NCBI GenBank assembly: GCA_964384675.1
Contig: CAYLNK010000065.1
Location: forward strand, 1 to 23,270
From: CAYLNK01 sp964384675
Lineage (GTDB): Bacteria > Acidobacteriota > Thermoanaerobaculia > UBA5066
DNA length: 23,270 nucleotides
Reading direction: 5' to 3'
Shown here: in pieces, positions 1-7,892 of the stretch
Layout: every line of letters begins with the position of its first letter
How positions within the stretch are numbered: position 1 is the first letter of the stretch
Notes under the pieces: model-generated
What the model saw: the letters and a program-made list of their open reading frames with translations, nothing else
Database searches by the model: none
Told to the model about the DNA's origin: nothing
Made by a program: the position numbers and the translations under genes

Positions 1-1783
1 TCACGAGCTTCACAAAGAGATAGACGACGTAGGCCTCGTAGACGTCGCGCACGGTGAGGGCCGCGGTGGACGGATCGCCCCGCAGGAGCGAGATCAGCTG
101 CGCGGCGCCCAGACTGTCGCCGCCCACGTCCGCGAAGAAGTCGTCGAGCACCGAGACCGGGGCGTCTCCCGGAAGCACGCGCCGGATCGCCGCGGCGATC
201 GAGGCCTCGCGCGGGTTCCGGGGCGCCACCGGATCGCGGCCGGCACCGTCTCCGACGACCGGCAGCCGGCGGCGGTCGAGCTTCCCCCCCACGCTCTTCG
301 GGAGCTCCTCGACGACGGCGAGGCGCGCCGGCACCATGTACGCGGGAAGGTCCCGGCCGAGGAGCGCGCGGAGCCGCGCGGCGTCGGGCGCGGGACCGGC
401 GCCGGCGGGTACGACGTAGGCCACGAGGATCCCCTGCGCCCCCTCTCCCTGCACGGTGCAGGCGGCCTCGCTCACGCCGGGGCACTCCGCGAGCCGGCTC
501 TCGACCGCTTCCAGCTCGATCCGGTAGCCGCGCAGCTTCACCTGGGCGTCGAGGCGCCCGTGGTAGACGTGGCGGCCGTCCGGCTCGCGGTGCACGAGGT
601 CCCCGGTGCGATAGATCCGTCCGAGGCGCGGGTGGCGCGGGAACTTCGCGTCGGTGACGTCGGGCCGGTTACGGTAACCGCGGGCGAGGCCCACGCCCCC
701 CAGGCACAGCTCGCCGCGCTCGCCGTCCCCCAGCTCCTCGCCCCGCTCGCCGAGCACCCACGCCGTCATCCCGGGCACGGGCCGGCCGATGGTGATCGCC
801 TCTCTCGCCCGCACCGGCGCGCGCAAGCACGTCACCGTGCACTCGGTGGGACCGTAGCCATTCTCGAGGCGACGGCCGGGCGCCCAGCGATCGGCCACGT
901 CAGACGTGAGGGCCTCGCCCCCCACGTAGAGGAGCCGCAGCTCCGGCAGCGCGCTCGCGGGATCGGCGCAGCCGGTGGTGCGGAGCAGCGTCGGGGGCGG
1001 ACAGAGGACCGTGATCCGCTCGCGGCGCAGCCACGGGACGAGATCCGGGCCGAGCCGGACCACCTCCTCGTCGGCCACGACGACGGTACCTCCCGCGGCG
1101 AAGGCCAGCCACACCTCCTCGAGCGACGAGTCGTAGGCGGGCGAGGAGCCCTGCGCCACGCGGTCACCGGGGCCGAGACCGAACTCCACGCGGTCGGACT
1201 CCACCAGGCTGGCGATGGAGCGGTGCTCGATCATCACGCCCTTGGGCTGCCCCGTCGTGCCCGACGTGTAGATGACGTAGGCGAGGCTCCCCGGCTCGAT
1301 CGCCGGCGGCTCGAACGGGGCGGACGCCGGTCCGACGCGGGTGACGTCGACGACCTCGCCGGTCCGCCAGCCGGCGAGCCTCGCGCGCTCGGCGCCGGCG
1401 GCGTCGGTCAGGAGGGCGACGGGCTCCGCGTCGGCGAGCACGTCGCGGACCTGGCCGTCCGGGAACGACACGTCGAGGCAGGTGTACGCGGCGCCGGCCG
1501 ACAGCACACCGAGCTGCGCGGCGTAGAGGCGCTCGGAGTCGCGCGGGAGGAGGATCGCCACGAGGCTCTCGCCGGAGGCGAGCGGACGCAGCCGCCAGGC
1601 GATCGCATCCGAAGCGGCGAGCAGCTCCGCGTAGGTGATCACGTGTCGCTCCGGCCGGCCCTTTCCCGGGGGCACGTCGACCGCGGGGCGATCCGGGAAA
1701 CGGCGCGACGTCTCCCGGAAGAGGAGCGGGAGCGCGACCGGCGGACGCGGACCGGGCTCTCGGTGGCTGGCGCTTCCGGTCAA
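1..1783 (-). CDS. NRPS-like amino acid adenylation / carrier protein, C-terminus outside window
   Basis: Reading the minus strand gives one open frame that runs off the left edge, so only about 594 N-terminal residues are present. It is an ANL-superfamily adenylation domain with no condensation domain in front. Visible cores are YTSGTTGQPKG (near residue 175), YDSSLEEVW (A4, with the Asp expected when an amino acid is the substrate), YGPTE, YRTGDL, GRLDAQVKLRGYRIE and a final SVGGKLDRR with the A10 lysine. A carrier domain follows with GGDSL; Ser557 would carry phosphopantetheine. The last visible residues (YVVYLFVKLV) are hydrophobic, so a membrane segment may follow, as in Pls/PosA-type synthetases; this is only a suggestion. 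The start is a TTG at 1783-1781 preceded by GGAGGGGAG, because no ATG or GTG lies in frame upstream of the conserved region. It sits 55 bases after the flavoenzyme gene and is probably co-transcribed with it. Confidence 0.85.
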   Translation of the reverse strand, partial: MTGSASHREPGPRPPVALPLLFRETSRRFPDRPAVDVPPGKGRPERHVITYAELLAASDAIAWRLRPLASGESLVAILLPRDSERLYAAQLGVLSAGAAYTCLDVSFPDGQVRDVLADAEPVALLTDAAGAERARLAGWRTGEVVDVTRVGPASAPFEPPAIEPGSLAYVIYTSGTTGQPKGVMIEHRSIASLVESDRVEFGLGPGDRVAQGSSPAYDSSLEEVWLAFAAGGTVVVADEEVVRLGPDLVPWLRRERITVLCPPPTLLRTTGCADPASALPELRLLYVGGEALTSDVADRWAPGRRLENGYGPTECTVTCLRAPVRAREAITIGRPVPGMTAWVLGERGEELGDGERGELCLGGVGLARGYRNRPDVTDAKFPRHPRLGRIYRTGDLVHREPDGRHVYHGRLDAQVKLRGYRIELEAVESRLAECPGVSEAACTVQGEGAQGILVAYVVPAGAGPAPDAARLRALLGRDLPAYMVPARLAVVEELPKSVGGKLDRRRLPVVGDGAGRDPVAPRNPREASIAAAIRRVLPGDAPVSVLDDFFADVGGDSLGAAQLISLLRGDPSTAALTVRDVYEAYVVYLFVKLV

Positions 1784-1838
1784 CTCCCCTCCGCGGCGAT
1801 GGATCTTAACGGGACACGCGTGGTCCCTCTCCCCGATT

Positions 1839-3278
1839 TCAGCGGAGCGGCGCGACGGGAAGGCGGTGGAGGCGGCGGAGAGCCGATCGCGCCGCGTGGT
1901 ACCCGCACATGCCGTGCACACCGCCGCCGGGAGGCGTCGACGCCGAGCCGATCAGCACGCGAGGGTTCGGCGTGGTGTACGGATCGAGCCGGGCGACGGG
2001 TCGCGCGAAGAGCTGGAAGAAGTCGGTGACGCCGCCGGTGATCGCGCCGCCGACGTAGTTGGGGTTGTCGCGCTCGAGGTCCGCGGGCGGCGTCACGTGC
2101 CGCGCCAGGATCCGGTCGCGGAACCCCGGCGCGAAGCGCTCGACCTGGCGCTCGATCACCTCGACCCGGTCGACCGTCGAGCCGCCCGGCACGTGGACGT
2201 ACGCCCAGCCGGTCTGCTTCCCTTCCGGCGCGCGGCTCCGGTCGAGCTCGCCCTGCTGGCAGAGGAGCACGTACGGCCGCTCCGGATGCTCGCCCCGCCA
2301 AACGGCGGCCTCCGCCGCGGCGATCTCCTCGAGCGTCCCCCCGAGGTGCACGGTGGAGGCTTCGAGACAGCGCGGGTCCCGCCACGGGATCGACCCGTCG
2401 AGCGCCCAGTCGAGCTTGAACGCCGCGGGACCGTAGCGATAGCGGCCGAGCCGCCTCACGTAGCCGGCCGGCAGGACCGGACCCGCGATGCGGGCGAGAT
2501 CCGCCGGGCTGGTGTCGAAGAGGTAGAGCCGGGCCGGCGGCAGGTCCGCGAGAGCGCGCACCCGCGCTCCGGTCTCGATCCGTCCGCCGAGCGCGCGAAG
2601 GAGGCTGGCGAGCGCGCCGGCGATGGCGGACGAGCCGCCCTCGGCCACCGGCCACTCCTCGACGTGGCCGGTGATCAGGAACGTCAGCCCCACCACCCCG
2701 GTCAGCGCGCGCTCGAGCGGCAGGATCGAGTGCGCCGCGCAGCCCGCCAGGAGCGCCCTCGCCCGCGGCTCTCGGAAGCGGCTCGCGAGGCCCACCGCCG
2801 ACCGGAGCGCGTGGAGACCGAAGCGGGCCATGAGGAGCGGGTGGCGCGGGAGCCGGAGCGGCCCGAGCGCGTCGGCGAGGAGCCCGTGAGGATCTCGCAG
2901 GAACGGCCCGACGAGCCGTCGATACGCCGGGCCGTCGCTTCCGAGGTCCGCCGCGGTGGCCTCGACGGAGCGGCGGAAGAGCACCGCCGGCTGGTCGTCG
3001 AGCGGGTGGGCGACGGACGCCCGCGGCCGGATCCAGCGCAGCCCGTGCTCCGAGAGCGGGAGCGTCCGGAAGAACGGCGAGAGGATCCCCATCGGATGGA
3101 CCGCGGAGCAGACGTCGTGGTGGAACCCGGGGAGCGTCAGCTCGGCGGTGCGCGTGCCGCCGCCGATCTCCTCCCGCCCCTCCAGCACCAGGACCGACGC
3201 GCCCGAACGGGCCAGGTGGACCGCCGCCGCGAGGCCGTTCGGGCCCGATCCGATGACGACGACGTCGGGAGCGCTCAC
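1839..3278 (-). CDS. phytoene dehydrogenase-like FAD-dependent oxidoreductase
   Basis: A 479-residue flavoprotein of the NAD(P)/FAD-binding amine oxidase / phytoene desaturase group. The N-terminus is a dinucleotide-binding Rossmann motif (VVVIGSGPNGLAAAVHLARS) followed by the acidic LVLEG end of the second strand. The C-terminus has the conserved flavin-contact segment GSASTPPGGGVHGMCGYHAA. Family members oxidise or isomerise carotenoid-type polyenes or other lipids; the substrate here cannot be told, and no phytoene synthase or other carotenoid gene is in the window. The frame is open for another 172 codons upstream, but that stretch is antisense to the SGNH gene and has no protein-like character, so I place the start at GTG 3278, two residues before the first beta strand. 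A TAGCAT box lies 10 bases before this GTG. The gene is divergent from the SGNH hydrolase and precedes the adenylation gene on the same strand. Confidence 0.87.
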   Translation of the reverse strand: MSAPDVVVIGSGPNGLAAAVHLARSGASVLVLEGREEIGGGTRTAELTLPGFHHDVCSAVHPMGILSPFFRTLPLSEHGLRWIRPRASVAHPLDDQPAVLFRRSVEATAADLGSDGPAYRRLVGPFLRDPHGLLADALGPLRLPRHPLLMARFGLHALRSAVGLASRFREPRARALLAGCAAHSILPLERALTGVVGLTFLITGHVEEWPVAEGGSSAIAGALASLLRALGGRIETGARVRALADLPPARLYLFDTSPADLARIAGPVLPAGYVRRLGRYRYGPAAFKLDWALDGSIPWRDPRCLEASTVHLGGTLEEIAAAEAAVWRGEHPERPYVLLCQQGELDRSRAPEGKQTGWAYVHVPGGSTVDRVEVIERQVERFAPGFRDRILARHVTPPADLERDNPNYVGGAITGGVTDFFQLFARPVARLDPYTTPNPRVLIGSASTPPGGGVHGMCGYHAARSALRRLHRLPVAPLR

Positions 3279-3333
3279 CTGGCCGGGAATGCTACGGGAG
3301 GCGACGGCCGACCGTCGTGCGATCCTCCTGGGC

Positions 3334-4389
3334 ATGGCGAACCCCGCCAGCCTGCCGCCCGGCAGGCGCGCGCTCTTCCTGGCCGTCTTCTGCGGCCTCT
3401 CCTTCCTGCTCATGGAGCTGATGGCCCGGGTGCTCTTCGCCGCACCGACGGTGCGCGCCGCGATCGCGCGCGAGCACGAGCAGGTGGTCGAGATCGTGGG
3501 GCTGAGCGCCCTCAACCGCACGATGGCCCCCGATCCGGACCTGTTCTGGGCCCTGCGTCCCGGGCTCAGTCTTCCGGTGACGGGCCAGATCAACGGGCAC
3601 GCGCTCGCCTTCCACGTCTCGACGAACGAGCTGGGCCTTCGCGGAGGCCCGGTGCCGCCGAAGGGAGACGCGCTGCGCATCCTGGCGATCGGCGATTCGT
3701 GCACGTTCGGAGTCGGCGTGGGTGACGAGGCGACGTGGCCCGCGCGCCTGCAGGCGCTGATGCGCCGGGGCGGGGCCCGCGTCGAGGTGATCAACGCCGG
3801 GGTTCCGGGCTACACCGCCTACCAGGGTCTCCAGTACCTGCGAACGCGCGGGCTGGCCCTGAAGCCGGACCTCGTCGCGGCGACCTTCGGCTTCAACGAC
3901 GCCGACTCCTGGGCCTCGCGCTCGGACGTGGAGACCGCCGAGGCCCTGAAGCGCCGCGGGTGGGACGCCCCCCTGATGCACAGCCGGCTCTACGCCAGCC
4001 TCAAGGCGCTGGCGGACCGCCTCCGGCCCGCGCCGCCGGTGCACCCCGGCGGCCGCCCCCGGCTCTCCCCTTCGGAGTTCACCGGCGCTCTCGTCCAGAT
4101 CGGCGAGGCCACCCGGCACGGCGGCGCGCGTTTCCTGCCGATCATCTGGCCCTATGCCGCCCAGGTCGACGCCGGGCAGCCGGCCCTCATCGGCTACCAG
4201 CCGTACACCGCGCGGGCCGGAGAGCTCGCCGGGGTCGAAGCGCTGAACCTGGTCCCGACCTTCGTCGCGGCCCGAAGGCCGCTCTTCCTCGATCACGTCC
4301 ACGCGAACGAGGACGGGTGCCTGTTGACCGCGGAAGCCGTCGCGGGCGCCATCGCGAAGTACGTCACGCGCCCGCCCCCCCCGGAGTGA
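3334..4389 (+). CDS. membrane-anchored SGNH/GDSL-type hydrolase
   Basis: A 351-residue protein. Residues about 9-30 form one hydrophobic helix after a short basic start, giving an N-terminal anchor with the catalytic domain outside. The SGNH blocks are clear: GDSCTFG with nucleophile Ser122, the NAGVPGYTAYQG segment, FGFND with Asn188, and DHVH with Asp320 and His323 completing the triad. Such enzymes are esterases, acyltransferases or deacetylases of lipids and glycans; the substrate is unknown. The start chosen is ATG 3334, just before the basic and hydrophobic stretch; an in-frame ATG at 3289 would add 15 residues, and neither has a clear ribosome binding site. The gene ends eight bases before the fatty acyl-AMP ligase, so the two are almost certainly one operon and may act on the same acyl group. 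Confidence 0.85.
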   Translation: MANPASLPPGRRALFLAVFCGLSFLLMELMARVLFAAPTVRAAIAREHEQVVEIVGLSALNRTMAPDPDLFWALRPGLSLPVTGQINGHALAFHVSTNELGLRGGPVPPKGDALRILAIGDSCTFGVGVGDEATWPARLQALMRRGGARVEVINAGVPGYTAYQGLQYLRTRGLALKPDLVAATFGFNDADSWASRSDVETAEALKRRGWDAPLMHSRLYASLKALADRLRPAPPVHPGGRPRLSPSEFTGALVQIGEATRHGGARFLPIIWPYAAQVDAGQPALIGYQPYTARAGELAGVEALNLVPTFVAARRPLFLDHVHANEDGCLLTAEAVAGAIAKYVTRPPPPE

Positions 4390-4397
4390 GGACCTTC

Positions 4398-6032
4398 ATG
4401 TCCGCGCCGACGCTCTTCGAGATCCTCGTCCGCCACGCGGAGTCCGACCGAGGGGATCGCATTTGCCTGGAGGTACCGGCCGAGGCGATCGCCTGGAGCT
4501 TCCGGGACCTCGCCCGCGAGTCGTCTCGCGCCGCTTCCGCGATGCGGGGCTCGGGCCTTTCGGCCGGCGGCGTCGTACTCCTCGCCGGCCGCAACTCGTC
4601 GCGACTCGTGGCGGCGATCCTCGGAGCCCAGGGGGCCGGCCTCGTGCCGACCGTGCTCCCCCCGCCGCCCGCCAGCCGGGCCGATTTCGCGCGCACCCTC
4701 GGGCTGAAGCGGGATCGGGTCGGCGCCGCCGCGCTCTACGTCGACGAGTCCCTCGACGAGGCCGGCCGGGCCGACGTCGCCGCCCGACAGCCGGTTCCCG
4801 TCCGCCCGCTCACGGACCTCGCGCCGGACGACGGAGGCGAAGTCTGGGCTCCGGTCCGAGCGCCGCTCGCCCTCCTGCAGTTCACCTCGGGCAGCGTCCT
4901 TTCCCCCCGCCCCGTCTCGATCAGCCACGAGAACCTGGCCGCGAACTGCCGCGGCATCCGGCTCGCCGGAGAAGACGGTCCCGAGGACGTCTGGGCCGGC
5001 TGGCTCCCGCTCTTCCACGACATGGGCGTCATCGGGCTCGTGAGCGTGCCCCTGTTCGCCGGAGGCCGCATCGTCCTCGCCGATCCGTCCACGTTCCTGA
5101 GAGACCCGCTCTCGTGGCTTCGCCTGATCTCCGAGCACCGGGGAACGATCACGACGGCGCCGGGCTTCGCCTATGCGATGTGTGCCGCGCGGGCCCACCT
5201 GGCGACGGCCGACCTGGACCTCTCGTCCCTGAGGCGCGCCTCCATCGGCTCCGAGCCGGTCGTGCGGGCCGACCTCGAGCGGTTCGTCGAGCGCTTCCGC
5301 CCGTTCGGGCTCTCCCGCGGCGCGCTTCGACCGGCGTACGGGCTGGCGGAGGCGACGGTCGCGGTTTCGCTCGCGCCGGCCCGCCCGACGTATCGCTGGG
5401 TGTCGGCGGACCGCTCGTGCCTGGAGTCCGCCCGGTCGTACGTCCCCGCCCCCGAGGGCGAGGGGCTGGAGCTCGTCTCGGTGGGCCCGCCCATCGAGGG
5501 CCTCGAGCTCCGGATCGTCGATCCCGAGACGGGGGCGGGGCTCGCGGAGCGCCGGGTCGGCGAGGTGGAGCTGGCCGGAACGTCGATCTCCGCGGGATAC
5601 GCCGGCGAGCCTCCGCGAGAAGGCGCCTGGCTGAAGACCGGCGACCTCGGCTTCCTGCTCGATGGCGAGCTGTACGTCACCGGCCGGCTCAAGGAGCTGA
5701 TCAAGGTCGCGGGCCGGAGCGTCCTGCCGATGGACCTCGAGCTCACGGTCGCCGAGCTGCCGGGCGTCAGGCCCGGCGGCGTCTCGGCGTTCGAGATCGA
5801 GCGCGACGGCCACGGAGCGGCGGGACTGGCCGTGGAGACGTCGCTGGGCGGCGCCGAGGCCGCGGCCTTCGCGGCCCTCGTGCGGAGACGGATCTACGAG
5901 GTCCTGGGGCTCGCCCTCGCCGGGCTCTGGCTCGTGCCGCCACGCACTCTGCCGAAGACGACCTCGGGCAAGCGCCAGCGCCGGCTCACCGCCGAGCGGG
6001 CCGGGTCGGGGGCCCTCGGCGCGCCGCTCTGA
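4398..6032 (+). CDS. fatty acyl-AMP ligase (FAAL-like)
   Basis: A 544-residue ANL enzyme that should adenylate a fatty acid with ATP and pass the acyl group to a carrier protein or other acceptor. FAAL-like features are WLPLFHDMGVIG (from Trp202), AYGLAEATVAVS (Tyr314-Glu318 region), KTGDLGFLLDGELYVTGR (Asp416) and the C-terminal LPKTTSGKRQRR with Lys525. The phosphate-binding loop is unusual: TSGSVLSPRPVSIS (from Thr163) where the family normally has TSGST-x-x-PKG, so the conserved second threonine and the lysine are missing. That may lower or alter activity, although the other motifs are intact. Start ATG 4398 lies just after the SGNH stop, with GAGTGAGGA spanning that stop as a likely ribosome binding site. 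No carrier domain is attached; the nearest carrier is in the adenylation gene at the left edge. Confidence 0.87.
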   Translation: MSAPTLFEILVRHAESDRGDRICLEVPAEAIAWSFRDLARESSRAASAMRGSGLSAGGVVLLAGRNSSRLVAAILGAQGAGLVPTVLPPPPASRADFARTLGLKRDRVGAAALYVDESLDEAGRADVAARQPVPVRPLTDLAPDDGGEVWAPVRAPLALLQFTSGSVLSPRPVSISHENLAANCRGIRLAGEDGPEDVWAGWLPLFHDMGVIGLVSVPLFAGGRIVLADPSTFLRDPLSWLRLISEHRGTITTAPGFAYAMCAARAHLATADLDLSSLRRASIGSEPVVRADLERFVERFRPFGLSRGALRPAYGLAEATVAVSLAPARPTYRWVSADRSCLESARSYVPAPEGEGLELVSVGPPIEGLELRIVDPETGAGLAERRVGEVELAGTSISAGYAGEPPREGAWLKTGDLGFLLDGELYVTGRLKELIKVAGRSVLPMDLELTVAELPGVRPGGVSAFEIERDGHGAAGLAVETSLGGAEAAAFAALVRRRIYEVLGLALAGLWLVPPRTLPKTTSGKRQRRLTAERAGSGALGAPL

Positions 6033-6040
6033 CGTCACCC

Positions 6041-6057
6041 GGCCGCCTCACGCGGCC
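6041..6057. terminator. possible bidirectional stem-loop between convergent genes
   Basis: GGCCGC and GCGGCC flank a five-base loop in the 15-base gap between the acyl-AMP ligase and the DUF3556 gene, and the hairpin covers the DUF3556 stop codon. There is no U-tract on either strand, so it is a weak terminator candidate only. Confidence 0.3.
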
Positions 6058-7694
6058 GCCCACGGCTGGCGCGCGCGCAGCGCGTTCACGTCCAGCTCCC
6101 CCTTCTCGATCAGGCCCGTCCTCGCGTCGTGGATCCGGTACTCCAGCGTCTGCCGCCCCAGCGGCTGCGCCTCGACGAAGACGCAGCGCAGCTCGCCCTC
6201 CTCGAAGCCGCACTGCTCCTGCACGGCGCGGAGCAGGCCCTCGCGGTGCAGGTGGCCGTCGCCGAAGTTCCAGCCGAGAACGAGGCCGGCCACCAGCTCG
6301 CCGTCGAGGTACTCGTACTCCTGAAGACGGGTCACCGCCTTCGGGATCAGGGCCGGGAGCGCACGCCCGTGGAGGTGCATCAGCCGGAACGCCATCACCT
6401 TTCCGACGAGGCCGACGGCGGTCGCGCGGTCGTAGAAGCGCGCGAGCTGGTCGTACACCCACGGCGCGCTCGTCGTGAGCCGGGCCAGCTTCCGGTACGT
6501 CTCGCCGCGGAAGAGCCAGACGCCGTAGGCCCAGTTGCCCGCGTAGTAGCGCATCGCGGGGAGGAAGGAGAGCCGCCCCGGGAAGAGGTTGCCCAGGAGC
6601 GGCACGGCGACGAGCGCGATCCCGAGCAGCGCCGCGAGCGGGACCGACCCGACGTCGAGGGCGCTCACCCCGGGGTGCGCCCAGAACAGCGCGAACCCGC
6701 CGTAGACGACCATCACGTTCCACTCGAGGGGCACGCCCATCGGCACGTTGCTCGTGATGAACGCGTGAAGCACGACCATCGCCACGAGGCCGGCCACGAG
6801 CGACGTGCCTCCGCGCGAGAGGAAGAGGAGGGCGGGAACTCCGAGCTCCAGAGCCGTCCCGGCGTGCGCCATCCACACCGCGAGCGCCGACGGCCTGAGG
6901 TCGTCGGGGTAGCTCCGATAGAGGCGCCGGCGCAGCCACGCGAAGCGCGTGAACGGGCTGTTGCTCGTCATCACGCAGACGACCGCGGGGAAATGGTGGT
7001 TGAGCTTCGAGAAGCCGGCCCAGAACCAGAGCGCCAGCTGCACGGCCTTCGCCCCGGCGATCCAGTCCGCCCCGCCGAGAACGAAGCAGAGCACCGTGAC
7101 GCAGTAGTGCTCGGCACGGAGCGCCAGGAACACCGTCCGGTCGGCGACCCCGAGGACCGGGACGAGGCAGGCGATCGGGAGCAGCTCCGGCGCCCCGAGA
7201 GCGGGCGCGGCGAGCGCGCGGAGCAAGAGGACGCCGAGCGCCAGGTAGAGCGCGGCGTCGAGCCAGGTGCGGCGCGTCCCGCCCAGGAGAGGGAGCGACG
7301 GAAAGAGCGGGAGCTTCGTCGTCCCCGGCCGGAGGAAGTAGAGGAACCCGCCGACGGGAGGGAAGTAGCGACCGGTGAGCGGTCCGCTGCCGCAGCCGAG
7401 GCCGAGCCCCTCGAAGAGGAGGCTCCAGAGGATCGCCTTCTGGAACGCGAGCGGGGCGAGCCACCAGTCGCCGATCGTCGACAGGCCTCCGAGCCCCGGG
7501 GTCATGCCGCAGAACGCGATCCAGCCCCAGACGTAGAGGCCGACCTTGAACGCGTACAGGCCGTAGGCGGCGAGAGGCGTCCCGTAGCCCTGCAGCGCCC
7601 ACGCTTCGCACACCATCCGCGCACGCTCTGTGAACGGCTTCCTCGACCACTCGAGAGGGTCGTAGGGCGGCGGCGAGGGGGCCAGCAGGCTCAT
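6048..7694 (-). CDS. DUF3556 family multi-pass membrane protein
   Basis: A 548-residue integral membrane protein. The N-terminus (PSPPPYDPLEWSRKPFTER) and the following WWLAPLAFQKAILWSLLFE, GPLTGRYFPPVGGFLYFLRP and FITSNVPMGVPLEWN segments match what I recall of the DUF3556 family, known mainly from actinobacteria and without an established function. Roughly eight hydrophobic helices occupy residues about 45-390; the last ~150 residues are soluble, beginning around the MRYYAGNWAYGVWLFRGE segment. His and Asn residues (SKLNHHFP, MTSNSPF) lie next to helices and could be functional. The start ATG 7694 has no Shine-Dalgarno; instead a TAGCCT box ends six bases upstream, which suggests a leaderless mRNA. 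It converges on the SGNH/acyl-AMP ligase operon, so a role in lipid handling is a guess from context. Confidence 0.75.
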   Translation of the reverse strand: MSLLAPSPPPYDPLEWSRKPFTERARMVCEAWALQGYGTPLAAYGLYAFKVGLYVWGWIAFCGMTPGLGGLSTIGDWWLAPLAFQKAILWSLLFEGLGLGCGSGPLTGRYFPPVGGFLYFLRPGTTKLPLFPSLPLLGGTRRTWLDAALYLALGVLLLRALAAPALGAPELLPIACLVPVLGVADRTVFLALRAEHYCVTVLCFVLGGADWIAGAKAVQLALWFWAGFSKLNHHFPAVVCVMTSNSPFTRFAWLRRRLYRSYPDDLRPSALAVWMAHAGTALELGVPALLFLSRGGTSLVAGLVAMVVLHAFITSNVPMGVPLEWNVMVVYGGFALFWAHPGVSALDVGSVPLAALLGIALVAVPLLGNLFPGRLSFLPAMRYYAGNWAYGVWLFRGETYRKLARLTTSAPWVYDQLARFYDRATAVGLVGKVMAFRLMHLHGRALPALIPKAVTRLQEYEYLDGELVAGLVLGWNFGDGHLHREGLLRAVQEQCGFEEGELRCVFVEAQPLGRQTLEYRIHDARTGLIEKGELDVNALRARQPWAAA

Positions 7695-7700
7695 CGCGGA

Positions 7701-7706
7701 AGGCTA
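7701..7706 (-). promoter_or_regulatory. candidate -10 box TAGCCT of the DUF3556 gene
   Basis: TAGCCT, then six bases (TCCGCG), then the ATG. At this distance transcription would begin at or next to the start codon. The same TANNNT-N6-start layout recurs at the sulfotransferase-like and histidine kinase genes. Confidence 0.5.
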
Positions 7707-7892
7707 CGAGAGGTCCCGGAACCCGGGGGCAACCTCCTCGTCCCATACGGACCGGACCTCGTCCCCGGATCAACGCGAACGGAATGATCCGGCCGGGCGA
7801 GCCGGCCCGTATGCCTCGAAAACGCGAGCCCCTCCCGGAAGACCGGCGAACGGACTCTCCCCGGCAGGCTCGAAGAATCGAGGAGACAGACG
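7707..7892 (+). other. intergenic region and presumed leader of the DUF4331 operon, with two adjacent hairpins
   Basis: This divergent gap has no convincing ORF. It contains CGGATC (7766-7771) pairing with GATCCG (7786-7791), immediately followed by GGCCGG (7791-7796) pairing with CCGGCC (7802-7807) over a five-base loop. They lie 86-127 bases before the DUF4331 start and would be in its leader if the promoter is near the divergent gene. No riboswitch family is recognised. A good ribosome binding site (GAGGAGA) is present just before 7893. Confidence 0.4.

Noticed and set aside
1635..1783. GTG codons at the start of the adenylation domain as alternative starts
   Set aside because: They fall inside or just before conserved sequence (VITYAELL) and would remove the usual N-terminal LFRETSRRFPDRPA segment; the TTG at 1783 with GGAGGGGAG upstream fits better.
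560..3725. Long plus-strand frames opposite the adenylation and flavoenzyme genes
   Set aside because: The minus strand carries clear A-domain and Rossmann motifs; the plus frames look like shadow translation.
3279..3794. N-terminal extension of the phytoene dehydrogenase-like frame up to 3794
   Set aside because: The extra 172 residues are antisense to the SGNH gene, Ser/Arg-rich and precede a Rossmann motif that normally begins at the N-terminus.
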